From an uncultured Eubacteriales bacterium (GTDB lineage: Bacteria; Bacillota; Clostridia; Christensenellales; CAG-138), in NCBI GenBank assembly GCA_902786465.1, contig CADACQ010000008.1:93772-157771 (forward strand): 64,000 nucleotides of DNA, read 5' to 3'. Positions 43,686 through 52,098 of the stretch are shown here, in pieces (positions within the stretch are counted from its first letter, which is position 1; every line of letters begins with the position of its first letter). Made by a program: the position numbers and the translations under genes. The notes beneath the pieces are model-generated. The model had not been told where the DNA came from and ran no database searches. It saw only the letters and a program-made list of their open reading frames with translations.

Positions 43686-43714
43686 CCCGTCGACAGCCAA
43701 AGGGGGTGTGCGAT

Positions 43715-43852
43715 ATGAAGGACCTGATTCTGATACTGGCGATCCTGGGGGCCTTCGCAGCCGGATTCTATGTGATCGACCGCCTGGGAAAAGCGCTGGA
43801 CGAAAAGACCGCCGGGCGCCGCAGGAGAAGGGGCCGATGCCTGTTCAAGTGA
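43715..43852 (+). CDS. Small membrane protein after ktrA
   Basis: 45 residues: one hydrophobic helix (LILILAILGAFAAGFYVI), then a strongly basic tail (GRRRRRGR). AGGGGGTG is upstream at the right distance. It sits 29 bases after ktrA and before the sensor kinase promoter. Size and position recall small regulatory subunits of ion transporters such as KdpF, but the sequence is not recognised. Confidence 0.6.
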   Translation: MKDLILILAILGAFAAGFYVIDRLGKALDEKTAGRRRRRGRCLFK

Positions 43853-43875
43853 GAGTGGCAGAACGGGGAAACATA

Positions 43876-43884
43876 TGATATACT
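43876..43884 (+). promoter_or_regulatory. Extended -10 promoter of kdpD-kdpE
   Basis: TGATATACT (TATACT at 43879-43884) with no clear -35. GAAGGA at 43900-43905 is placed for ATG 43916, not for the GTG at 43907. Confidence 0.55.
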
Positions 43885-43915
43885 GTCGTCAACCCGATCG
43901 AAGGACGTGAACCAT

Positions 43916-45877
43916 ATGGAAAAAAGCGGTCAAAGCGAGCATATCCTGGTCTGCATCTCCCCGTCGCCCTCCAATCCCAAGGTGGTGGCGGCGGCGGCTC
44001 GGATGGCGGCGGCCTTCCACGCCTCTCTGACCGCCATCTACGTGAAGCCCACCACCCTTTCGGAGGCGGACAGGACCCGGCTCCAGAACAACATCCGCTA
44101 TGCGGAGCAGTGCGGCGCGTCCGTCACCACCATCGTGGGGGACGACGTGCCCGGCCAGGTAGCGGAGTACGCCCATATCTCCGGCACCACCAAGATCGTG
44201 GTGGGGCGCAGCGCTATCCGGCGCCGCCACTTCTGGAGCAAGCCGCCCCTGACGGAGCAGATCATCCTGAACGCGCCGGACGTGGACGTATACATCATCC
44301 CTGATTCCGCTGCAGATCTGAAACAGCAGAAGGAAGATTCCCGCATGGCTGATCCCATGCGCCCCACCTGGAAGGAATCCCTCTACACCCTACTGCTCCT
44401 CATGGCGGCCACGGTCATCGGGCTCCTCTTCACCCGGTTCGGCTTCTCGGAAGCTAACATCATCACCGTCTTCATCCTGTGCGTCCTGATTGTCTCCGTG
44501 GTCACCGTCAGTCCCGTCTACAGCGTGGTGGGATCCCTTCTCAGCGTTCTGCTGTTCAATTGGTTCTTCATCGACCCCAAGTTCAGCTTCCATACCTACG
44601 AGCCGGAATACGCCGTGACCTTCGCCGTCATGCTCGTCTCCTCCCTCATCACAGGGACGTTGGCCAACCGCATGAAGCTGAACGCCCGGCAGAGCGCCCG
44701 GGAGGCCTTTCGGACCAAGGTGCTGCTGGACACCAACCAGCTGCTGCAGAAGGCGGAGCGCCCGGAGGCGGCTGTGGAGACCACCGCCCATCAGATCATC
44801 ACCCTGCTCAGCCGGGACGTGGTGATCTTTCCCCGCACAGAGGCCGGCGGCCTGGGGGCGGGGATGACCTTCCGCGCCGCCTATGGCGCGGAGGACAGCG
44901 TTCCTGATGAGAACGAAGAGAAGATCGCCCGGTGGGTCTTTGAAAACCAGCGGTCCGCGGGCTACCGGCTGGACCGGTTCGAGGGGGCCGCCGCCCAGTA
45001 TCACGCCATCTGCCTCAACGGCTATTGCTACGGGGTCATCGCCATCCGCCTGGATCGGGCGCCCCTGGAACCCTATGAAAACAGCATCGTGGTGTCCATC
45101 CTGGGCGAGTGCGCCCTGGCGCTGGAGAATCTGAGGAACGCGGCGGAGAAGGAACAGGCGGATCTGATGGTCCGCAAGGAGCAGCTTCGGTCCAACCTGC
45201 TGCGGTCCATCTCCCATGACATCCGCACGCCGCTCACGTCCATCTCCGGCAACGCCAGCAACCTGCTCAGCCACTACGGACAGCTGGACGACGAGACCCG
45301 CCGGCAGATCTTCTCCGACATCTACGACGACGCAGAGTGGCTCATCGACCTGGTGGAGAACCTTCTCTCCATCTCCCGCATCGAAAACGGACAGATGGAG
45401 CTGCACCTCTCCTCGGAGGTCATGGGCGACGTGATCGAAGAAGCTTTGAAGCATGTGGACCGGAACGCCGCCCAGCACCATATTGCCGTGAAATCCACGG
45501 ACGACATCCTGCTGTTGGACATGGACGCCCGGCTCATCATGCAGGTGCTGATCAACCTCATCAACAACGCCGTCAAGAACACGCCGGCGGGCTCCCATAT
45601 CTTGATCGAGAGCCGACGGGCGGGCAGCGAAGCCGAGGTCGTCGTCCGGGACGACGGGCCGGGCATCCCGGACGACGTGAAGCCCCATGTGTTCGAGATG
45701 TTCTACACGGGGCAGAACAAGGTGGCCGACGGCCGCCGGGGCCTGGGCCTGGGACTGGCCCTCTGCAAAGCCATCGTGGAGAGCCACGGGGGCCGGATCT
45801 CCCTCACCGACAGCGCCCCCACGGGCTGCTGCTTCACCGTTTCCCTGCCCATGAAGGAGGTACAAGTGGATGAATAG
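43916..45877 (+). CDS. kdpD: KdpD-like sensor histidine kinase lacking the N-terminal KdpD domain
   Basis: 653 residues. It begins directly with a universal-stress-protein domain (1-135); the usual 200-residue N-terminal Walker-type KdpD domain is absent. Then DUF4118 with four helices (about 150-255), a GAF-like region (about 275-405), HisKA with SHDIRTPL near 433, and HATPase with NAVKNTPAG, DDGPGIPDD and GLGLGLAL. Residues 15-17 SPS, 20 residues, then LTAIY 38-42, match the c-di-AMP motif SxS-X20-FTAxY described for S. aureus KdpD except Phe to Leu. It probably senses K+ limitation and c-di-AMP. Confidence 0.88.
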   Translation: MEKSGQSEHILVCISPSPSNPKVVAAAARMAAAFHASLTAIYVKPTTLSEADRTRLQNNIRYAEQCGASVTTIVGDDVPGQVAEYAHISGTTKIVVGRSAIRRRHFWSKPPLTEQIILNAPDVDVYIIPDSAADLKQQKEDSRMADPMRPTWKESLYTLLLLMAATVIGLLFTRFGFSEANIITVFILCVLIVSVVTVSPVYSVVGSLLSVLLFNWFFIDPKFSFHTYEPEYAVTFAVMLVSSLITGTLANRMKLNARQSAREAFRTKVLLDTNQLLQKAERPEAAVETTAHQIITLLSRDVVIFPRTEAGGLGAGMTFRAAYGAEDSVPDENEEKIARWVFENQRSAGYRLDRFEGAAAQYHAICLNGYCYGVIAIRLDRAPLEPYENSIVVSILGECALALENLRNAAEKEQADLMVRKEQLRSNLLRSISHDIRTPLTSISGNASNLLSHYGQLDDETRRQIFSDIYDDAEWLIDLVENLLSISRIENGQMELHLSSEVMGDVIEEALKHVDRNAAQHHIAVKSTDDILLLDMDARLIMQVLINLINNAVKNTPAGSHILIESRRAGSEAEVVVRDDGPGIPDDVKPHVFEMFYTGQNKVADGRRGLGLGLALCKAIVESHGGRISLTDSAPTGCCFTVSLPMKEVQVDE

Positions 45878-46571
45878 CCCCATGATCCTGGTCATCGAGG
45901 ATGACGCGCCCGTGCGGAACCTGATCGTCACCACCCTGAAAACCCACGACTATCGGTATCTCACCGCCAAAAACGGGGCCGAGGCCATCCTCATGGCCGC
46001 CTCCCATAACCCCGACGTGCTGTTCCTCGACCTGGGCCTTCCCGATATGGACGGTATCGACGTCATACGCCAGGTCAGGACCTGGTCCAACCTGCCCATC
46101 ATCGTCATCAGCGCCCGCAGCGACGACGGGGACAAGATCGAAGCCCTGGACGCCGGGGCGGACGACTATCTCACCAAGCCCTTCTCCGTGGAGGAGCTGC
46201 TGGCGCGGCTCAGGGTCACGCTGCGGCGGCTGTCCCTCATGAGCAGCGACGTGGGTGCGGACAAGTCCGTGTACACCAACGGGCGGCTTCGGATCGACTA
46301 CTCCGCCGGCTGCGCCTATCTGGACGGCGAGGAGCTGAAGCTGACCCCCATGGAATACAGGATACTCTGCCTGCTGGCGAAAAACACGGGCAAGGTGCTG
46401 ACCCATACCTTCATCACCCAGAGCATCTACGGCCGGAACTGGGACAACGACATCGCCTCCCTGCGGGTGTTCATGACCACCCTGCGCAAGAAGATAGAGC
46501 CCGATCCGGATTCCCCCAAGTATATCCAGACCCACATCGGCATCGGCTATCGTATGTTGAAGATAGATTAG
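45870..46571 (+). CDS. kdpE: KdpE-like response regulator, OmpR family
   Basis: 233 residues. Receiver domain with acidic pair at 10-12, phospho-acceptor Asp54 (LFLDLGLPDMDG), conserved Thr/Ser near 82 (VISARS) and Lys near 104 (TKPF). The winged-helix DNA-binding domain is about 130-230 (LTPMEYRILCLLAKN, SLRVFMTTLRKKIE). It overlaps kdpD by eight bases and has AAGGAGG inside it. No kdpFABC genes are present in the window, so its likely targets are the ktrB and 41.1-kb promoters with 11-bp repeats. Confidence 0.9.
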   Translation: MNSPMILVIEDDAPVRNLIVTTLKTHDYRYLTAKNGAEAILMAASHNPDVLFLDLGLPDMDGIDVIRQVRTWSNLPIIVISARSDDGDKIEALDAGADDYLTKPFSVEELLARLRVTLRRLSLMSSDVGADKSVYTNGRLRIDYSAGCAYLDGEELKLTPMEYRILCLLAKNTGKVLTHTFITQSIYGRNWDNDIASLRVFMTTLRKKIEPDPDSPKYIQTHIGIGYRMLKID

Positions 46572-46657
46572 CTGTACTCTTTCCCGGCAGCAGCTTAATG
46601 AGCGCTCGTGCGTTTGCATCACCGGATGAACCAGAGCGATCCGCGAACCGACCGCAC

Positions 46658-48382
46658 CTACACCAACGCCGAAACGAGACGTAAAACAAAACAGATGAGG
46701 AGACCGAAGATAGTGGGCAGAAGGGCCGAAAGGAGGGTCCAGCCCCAGGAGCCGGTCTCCTTTTTGATGGTCAGGAGGGTGGTGGAGCAGGGGAAGTGGA
46801 GGAGGCTGAAGACCATGAAGGCGAGGGCCGTCCACCGGGTCCACCCGGCGGCCAGGAGGGCTGGCCCGAGAGCTCCCGCCGCAGCCGTTGAGGACAGGGC
46901 GCCCACGGCCCCGTAGCCTCGCAGGGTCAGGGGGAGGACGATCTCGTTGGCCGGGAGGCCCAGCAAAAAGCCGGAGAGGATGGCCCCGTCCAGGCCGAAG
47001 GCCCGGCCCACCGGGTCCAGGAGGCGCACCAGCCGGGAAAGGAGGGAGGGGCCCTCCTGGGGCAGGCTTCCCAGCAGGTAGAGGATAAGGCCGCAGGGGG
47101 CCGCCACCGTCACCGCCCGAAGGAGGATGCGCAAAGTGCGGTCGAGAAGGGACCGGACGATCACCTTCCCCACCTGGGGCTTGCGGAAGGGGGGCAGCTC
47201 CAGGGTGTAGGCGGAGGGCTGGCCCCGAAGGATGGTCCGGGACAGCAGGAAGGAGAGGCCCAGGGTCATGGCCACCGAGAAGGCCATGAGGCCCACCATG
47301 AGCCCCGCCGACAGGAGCCCGCCGCCGAAGAACACGGTGCACAGGGTCAACAGGGCCGGGAACCGGCCGTTGCAGGGGGTAACGGCGTTGGTCAGGATGG
47401 CGATGAGCCGCTCCCGCCGGGAGTCGATGATCCGGCAGCCCGTGACGCCCACAGCGTTGCACCCGAAGCCCATGCACACGGTCAAAGCCTGCTTGCCGCA
47501 GGCGTGGCAGCAGGCGAAGCACCGGTCCAGGTTGAAGGCCACCCGAGGCAGGTACCCCAGGTCCTCCAAAAGGGTGAACAGGGGGAAGAACAGGGCCATG
47601 GGCGGCAGCATCACCGCCACCACCGTAGCCGTGGTGCCGTAGACCCCGTCCATCAGGGCCCCGATCAGGAAGGTCAGCGTCAGAAAGAACACCAGCCCAA
47701 GGAGGAGCAGCATGGCGGGGACGCCCAAAAGTTGCCCCGTCAGGAGCCGATCCGCCCGCCGCTGCCGGTCCCGGGCGGCCCCGTTTCCCTGCCGGACGGC
47801 CAGGGCGCACAGCTCCCCGGCCCGCCGGTGGCAGGCCTCCGCCCAGGTCTCTCCGGGCCGGAGGGTCAGGGGCTCCAGCTTCGGCGCGGGCCCGTCCACC
47901 AGATCTAAAGCCCCGCGCAGGGCCTCCCGGACCCCCCGGCCGCTGCGGGCCGCCGCGCCGATCACCGGCACGCCCAGGGCCTTAGAGAGGGCCGCCGTGT
48001 CCACCTGGACGCCCTGCTTCTTCGCCTCGTCCAGCAGGTTCACGCACAGCACCGTCCGGGGCTGCACCGTCAGGATCTCCAGGGCAAGGGGCAGGCTCCG
48101 CCGAAGGCTGGTGCCGTCCAGGACCACGATGCAGGCGTCCGCCCGGCCGGATCGAACGAAGTCCGCCGCCGCCCGCTCCTCCTCGGACACGGGCCGGAGG
48201 GAGTAGGTCCCCGGCACGTCCACCAGCGTCAGGGCCCGCCCGTCCACCCGGGCCGTGCCCGATTGGAGGCCCACGGTCTTGCCCGTCCAGTTGCCCGTGT
48301 GCTGCCGAAGGCCCGTGGCGGCGTTGAACAGAGTGCTCTTGCCCACGTTGGGGTTGCCGCAGAGGCCCACGACGGGGGTCAT
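46658..48382 (-). CDS. feoB: Ferrous iron transporter FeoB
   Basis: 574 residues, a compact FeoB. N-terminal G domain: G1 GNPNVGKST (9-17), switch I QHTGNWTGKTV, G3 DVPG near 53, G4 NLLD near 114. The membrane part holds two Gate-like halves with conserved Cys residues (CFACCHACGK and GFGCNAVGVTGCR). It imports Fe2+ across the cytoplasmic membrane. It overlaps feoA by four bases (ATGA). It converges with kdpE across 86 bases without a clear terminator. Confidence 0.93.
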   Translation of the reverse strand: MTPVVGLCGNPNVGKSTLFNAATGLRQHTGNWTGKTVGLQSGTARVDGRALTLVDVPGTYSLRPVSEEERAAADFVRSGRADACIVVLDGTSLRRSLPLALEILTVQPRTVLCVNLLDEAKKQGVQVDTAALSKALGVPVIGAAARSGRGVREALRGALDLVDGPAPKLEPLTLRPGETWAEACHRRAGELCALAVRQGNGAARDRQRRADRLLTGQLLGVPAMLLLLGLVFFLTLTFLIGALMDGVYGTTATVVAVMLPPMALFFPLFTLLEDLGYLPRVAFNLDRCFACCHACGKQALTVCMGFGCNAVGVTGCRIIDSRRERLIAILTNAVTPCNGRFPALLTLCTVFFGGGLLSAGLMVGLMAFSVAMTLGLSFLLSRTILRGQPSAYTLELPPFRKPQVGKVIVRSLLDRTLRILLRAVTVAAPCGLILYLLGSLPQEGPSLLSRLVRLLDPVGRAFGLDGAILSGFLLGLPANEIVLPLTLRGYGAVGALSSTAAAGALGPALLAAGWTRWTALAFMVFSLLHFPCSTTLLTIKKETGSWGWTLLSALLPTIFGLLICFVLRLVSALV

Positions 48383-48606
48383 GGTTCCGCCACGGCCACC
48401 GTGGCCGCGTCCTTCTGTCTCAGGGCGATGACCGTGTCGCACACCAGGTACGCCCGGGGGTCCCCCAGAGGGGCCGCGTACAGGGGCGTGATCTCGCCCT
48501 CGGGCACGAAGCCCAGGTCCAGCAGCCGCCCCCTTAGGGGCTCCTGGGCGGACAGGGACAAAATGCGGGCGGTCTTCCCTAGCGGCAGGCGGGAGAGAGG
48601 GAGCAT
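48379..48606 (-). CDS. feoA: Ferrous iron transport protein A
   Basis: 75 residues, a single SH3-like FeoA domain (LGKTARILSLS, then LRGRLLDLGFVPEGEITPLY). It helps FeoB function at the inner membrane face. ATG 48606 follows AGGAGG; upstream in-frame codons lie in the promoter region. An 18-base palindrome sits 19 bases upstream. Confidence 0.92.
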   Translation of the reverse strand: MLPLSRLPLGKTARILSLSAQEPLRGRLLDLGFVPEGEITPLYAAPLGDPRAYLVCDTVIALRQKDAATVAVAEP

Positions 48607-48624
48607 AGGCGGACCTCCTGAAAA

Positions 48625-48642
48625 ATAGTATTGGTATACTAT
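48625..48642. promoter_or_regulatory. Palindromic operator upstream of feoAB
   Basis: ATAGTAT-TGGT-ATACTAT, a perfect 7-bp inverted repeat with 4-base spacer. Position and AT-rich symmetry suggest a DtxR/Fur-type metal-responsive repressor site. No such regulator is encoded in the window, and the sequence does not match a textbook Fur box. Confidence 0.6.
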
Positions 48643-48705
48643 GGCGTCCGGGACGGTTTTGTGCCTCTGCGCCTTCCCTGCGGGGAAGCACATCGTGAAA
48701 AAACC

Positions 48706-48734
48706 TTGCGCCGCCGCCCCTTTCCTGCTATACT
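48706..48734 (+). promoter_or_regulatory. Promoter of the 121-residue membrane protein gene
   Basis: TTGCGC at 48706-48711, 17-bp spacer, extended -10 TGCTATACT (TATACT 48729-48734). Confidence 0.7.
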
Positions 48735-48764
48735 TTATCTATCAATGCGGGGAGGGCACGGCTC

Positions 48765-49130
48765 ATGGAACTCTTGACGACCATTACCACCAACATCGCT
48801 CACGTGGGCATCGAGCTGTTGGAGATCGCCGCCATGGGGATTCTCCTTTACGGCAGCGGCAAGACCGTCTGGATGCTGATCCGCCACAAGCCCCACATAA
48901 CCCTGTCCCTGACCCGATTCATGAACATCGCCCTCATCATCATGCTCTGCGCGGAGATCGTCCGGCTGGTGCTGGTCCGCACCCCCATCGAGCTGGCCAT
49001 CGTGGCGGGCATGGTGGTGCTCCACGGCGCCATCTCCTTCCTCATCTCCTGGGAGGTGGATCGGGAGCATTCCCACGATAAGGAGCGAGCCACGAGCGAA
49101 CAGTCCGATCAGGAGGACGTGCTGCTGTAA
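48765..49130 (+). CDS. Small three-helix membrane protein, DUF1622-like
   Basis: 121 residues. Three helices (about 10-32, 48-68 and 76-94) and an acidic, charged tail (about 98-121). The order LEIAAMGILLYGSGKT, CAEIVRLVLVRTPIE, VVLHGAISFLISWE resembles DUF1622 membrane proteins, of unknown function. The match is from memory and moderate. It has its own promoter and an SD of GGGGAGG. It is followed by the fbp gene. Confidence 0.65.
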   Translation: MELLTTITTNIAHVGIELLEIAAMGILLYGSGKTVWMLIRHKPHITLSLTRFMNIALIIMLCAEIVRLVLVRTPIELAIVAGMVVLHGAISFLISWEVDREHSHDKERATSEQSDQEDVLL

Positions 49131-49185
49131 GCGGCGCGTCCTTTCGCATATCTCACAATAAAACAGCATATAAGGAGACCTGACC

Positions 49186-51122
49186 ATGGCAAAGCATCGC
49201 ACGTACACGGAAAATGACCTGCGCTATCTCAAAATGCTGGCCCGCATGTTCCCCACCGTCCGGGCCGCGGCCACGGAGATCATCAACCTGAACGCCATCA
49301 TGAACCTGCCCAAGGGCTGCGAGCACTTCATCTCCGACGTCCACGGGGAGCACGAGGCCTTCCTCCATATCCTCAACTCCTGCTCCGGCGTGATCCGGGA
49401 GCGCTTGGACGAACTCTTTGCCAACGCCGTTTCCCGGGACGAGCTCAACCAGCTGGCCACCCTTATCTATTATCCCAAGGAGAAGCTGGAGCAGATCAAG
49501 CCCCAGATCAAGGACATGGAGGAGTGGTATCGGATCACCATCCACCGGCTCATCCAGGTGGCCCGGGCCACCAGCGAGCGGTACACCCGGTCCAAGGTCC
49601 GCAAGGCCCTGCCCCCGGACTTCGCCTACATCCTGGACGAGCTCCTCTACACCCACGGGGAGGACCTGGACAAGCGGGACTACTTCGAAAACATCATCTC
49701 CACCATCATCGCCATCGGCCAGGCCCCGGACCTGATCGCCGCCATCTGCGCCCTCATCAAGTGGGCCGCCGTGGATCGGCTCCATCTGGTGGGCGACATC
49801 TTCGATCGGGGGCCCCGGGCGGACATCATCTGCGATTCCCTCCTGCAGCACCACAGCGTGGACATCCAGTGGGGCAACCACGACATCCTGTGGATGGGCG
49901 CGGCCTCCGGCTCCCGGACGCTGGTGGCCACCGTGGTATCGAACTCCATCCACTACAACAACCTGGAGGTGGTGGAGACGGGCTACGGCATCTCCCTCAG
50001 GCCCCTCAGCGTGTTCGCCAACGAGGTGTACAAGAACACCGACGTAAGCCGCTTCGCCGTGAAGCTCATGGGCGAGGAGGCGTTGGGCGTGTCCGAGAAG
50101 GACAAGCTCCTGTCCGCCCGGATGCACAAGGCCATCACCGTGATCCTCTTCAAGCTGGAGGGCCAGAAGATCCTCCGGCACCCGGAGTACGGCATGGAGG
50201 ATCGGCTCCTCCTCGATAAGATCGACTATGAGAACAGATGCGTCACCATCAACGGCGTCACCTGGCCCCTGGAGGACGTGGACTTCCCCACCGTGGACCC
50301 CAAGGACCCATACGCCCTGACCCCCGAGGAGAGCTCCGTCATCGACCAGCTCACCAGCTCCTTCCTCAACAGCGAGAAGCTCCAGCGGCATATCCGCTTC
50401 CTGTATTCCAAGGGCAGCATCTACAAGATCTTCAACGGGAATCTGCTGTTCCACGGCTGCATCCCCATGGACAAGGAGGGGAACTTCCTCACCTTCAACC
50501 TGGACGGGGTGGATAGGAGCGGCAAGGACTTTTTGGACTACGCCGACGCCGCCGCCCGCCGGGCCTACTACTACAAGATGGGCACCCCCGAGCGGGAACT
50601 GGGCATGGACTTCCTCTGGTTCCTGTGGGCCGGGCGCAACAGCCCCATCTTCGGCAAGGACCGCATGACCACCTTCGAGCGCCGGCTTATCAAGGACGAA
50701 AGCTCCTGGTCCGAGCCCAAGAACCCCTACTACACCCTCTATGAGCAGCCCGAGATCTGCGACAAGATACTCAAGGAGTTCGGCCTGGAGGGGCCTCACT
50801 GCCACGTTATCAACGGGCACGTGCCCGTGAAGGCCAAGAAGGGGGAGAGCCCCCTGAAGGCCGGGGGAAAGCTGATCGTCATCGACGGCGGCTTCTGCAA
50901 GGCGTATCAGTCCACCTCCGGCATCGCCGGCTACACCCTGATCTACACCTCCTACAGCTTCCGCATCCCTCCTCCACCAACGTGTTCGAGCTGTTGGAGA
51001 GCCGCCAGAAGATCAAGGAGACCGACACGGGCCGGGAGCTCCAAAAACAGATCGACGATTTGCTCCTCCTTCTGGACGCCTTCCACGACGGCGTGGTGGC
51101 CGAGGACCACAAGAGCAAGTAG
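49186..51122 (+). CDS. fbp: Fructose-1,6-bisphosphatase class III (frameshift near the 3' end)
   Basis: About 645 residues as read across the shift. Metallophosphoesterase motifs are FISDVHGEHEAF near 45, LVGDIFDRGPRAD near 204, WGNHDILWMG near 227 and VINGHVPVKAKKGE near 542. It removes the C1 phosphate from fructose-1,6-bisphosphate in gluconeogenesis. The first frame runs correctly to TLIYTSYSFR (about 50971) and would otherwise run on to 51213 in nonsense. The true C-terminus (STNVFELLESRQKIKETDTG to DHKSK) is in another frame and ends with TAG at 51120-51122. Several residues usually found here (a SHEPF-like segment) are missing. Confidence 0.85.
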
Positions 51123-51141
51123 GGGAGGCCGATTCTGTTTT

Positions 51142-51275
51142 GCCGCTTTTTCTCTTTGGAGAAAGAGAAAAAGCGGCGCAAAAAGAGAAATCAGGGAGGG
51201 AAAGCAGGGATAGGGACGATAGCTTTTCCTCTTCCTGAAAGTTTTTTGGTTGCAACTTTTTTACAAAAAAGGTGC
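51142..51275. repeat. Three-hairpin interspersed repeat, copy D
   Basis: Hairpin 51142-51177 (GCCGC base, perfect), a purine-rich/pyrimidine-rich central pairing (about 51193-51206 with 51231-51238), and a degenerate outer hairpin 51252-51275 (GCAACTTTTTT with a T-G pair). It starts 20 bases after the fbp stop and lies between convergent genes. Confidence 0.75.
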
Positions 51276-51281
51276 GTGCTT

Positions 51282-51722
51282 TCATTCAGTTCCTATTAAA
51301 AACAAAACTATCCCATACACTACGCTGGACCCGATGCCGTAAACTAGCACCGGCCCGGCGATCTGGAAGAGCTTGGCGGCGGTGCCGGTGATGAGCCCCT
51401 CCGAGCGGAACTCCATGGCCGGGGCCACGATGGAGTTGGCGAAGCCCGTGATGGGCACTACGGTCCCCGCCCCGGCGAAGCTGGCGATCCTGTCGAAGAC
51501 CCCCAGGGCCGTCAAGAGCCCCGCCAGGAAGATGAGACTGATGGAGCACAGGGCCCCCGCCTCATCCTTGTTAAGGCCCAGATACGTCTTGCCCAGGTCT
51601 GAGACGAGCTGCCCCAGGCAGCAGATGAGGCCGCCCACCAGGAAGGCCTTCAGGCACATGAGCCCCGTCTTCGATCGGGGCAGCAGCTGGTTGACCCGCT
51701 TTTGGTATTCCTGGGCTGTCAT
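51282..51722 (-). CDS. spoVAC: Stage V sporulation protein AC
   Basis: 146 residues. N-terminal YQKRVNQLLPRSKTGLMCLKAFLVGGLIC, then four helices with GAGTVVPITGFANSIVAPAMEFRSEG, the SpoVAC signature. SpoVAC is the mechanosensitive pore component of the dipicolinate channel in spores. Here it is 26 kb from spoVAD-spoVAE; in Bacillus and most Clostridia the three are adjacent. It overlaps the preceding small gene by four bases (ATGA). Confidence 0.92.
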   Translation of the reverse strand: MTAQEYQKRVNQLLPRSKTGLMCLKAFLVGGLICCLGQLVSDLGKTYLGLNKDEAGALCSISLIFLAGLLTALGVFDRIASFAGAGTVVPITGFANSIVAPAMEFRSEGLITGTAAKLFQIAGPVLVYGIGSSVVYGIVLFLIGTE

Positions 51723-51991
51723 GAGCGCTCCTCCCGCCGGACGGTCTCCCGCCGCCGGATCTCCCGATCCCCGGGGCAGGTCCGGCCGACGCCGATGGGG
51801 TCCGTGGGGTAGAAGCGGGTGCGGCAGGGCCCGTCCCCGGAGGGGGAGGGGAAGTAGTTGGTTCTGTCCACGCTGTAGAGGCCCTGGCCCCCGGGCGCCT
51901 TCTCCCGCCGGAAGCGGGGCAGCAGCACCGCCAGGGCGATGGTGAGCAGCAGCAGCCCCAGCAGCAGATACAGGTACGTGGAACGGGTCAT
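51719..51991 (-). CDS. Small membrane protein translationally coupled to spoVAC
   Basis: 90 residues, not recognised. One N-terminal helix (about 5-25), then a basic, hydrophilic domain containing YSVDRTNYFPSPSG and FYPTDPIGVGRTCPG, with two Cys. AAGGAGG 7 bases before ATG 51991 and the ATGA overlap with spoVAC argue for a real gene. Coupling suggests expression in the forespore with the SpoVA channel. The extracellular or intermembrane location of the tail is inference. Confidence 0.7.
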   Translation of the reverse strand: MTRSTYLYLLLGLLLLTIALAVLLPRFRREKAPGGQGLYSVDRTNYFPSPSGDGPCRTRFYPTDPIGVGRTCPGDREIRRRETVRREERS

Positions 51992-52052
51992 GGCCTTTCC
52001 TCCTTTTCGTTCGATAGGAAAAGCATGGTCCGTTTCGCGGCAAAGTATGCAA

Positions 52053-52087
52053 AAAAGCGGCCCCGCCCCTACGGCAGGACCGCTTTT
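52053..52087. terminator. Intrinsic terminator between sensor kinase gene and the spoVAC unit
   Basis: A 15-base arm starting AAAAGCGG pairs with one ending CCGCTTTT (two mismatches, loop CCTAC). It follows the stop of the sensor kinase (minus strand). Confidence 0.8.
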
Positions 52088-52098
52088 GTTTTGAAAGA

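Noticed and set aside
43907-43915. GTG at 43907 as the kdpD start
   Set aside because: It is one base from the SD GAAGGA; ATG 43916 has proper spacing.
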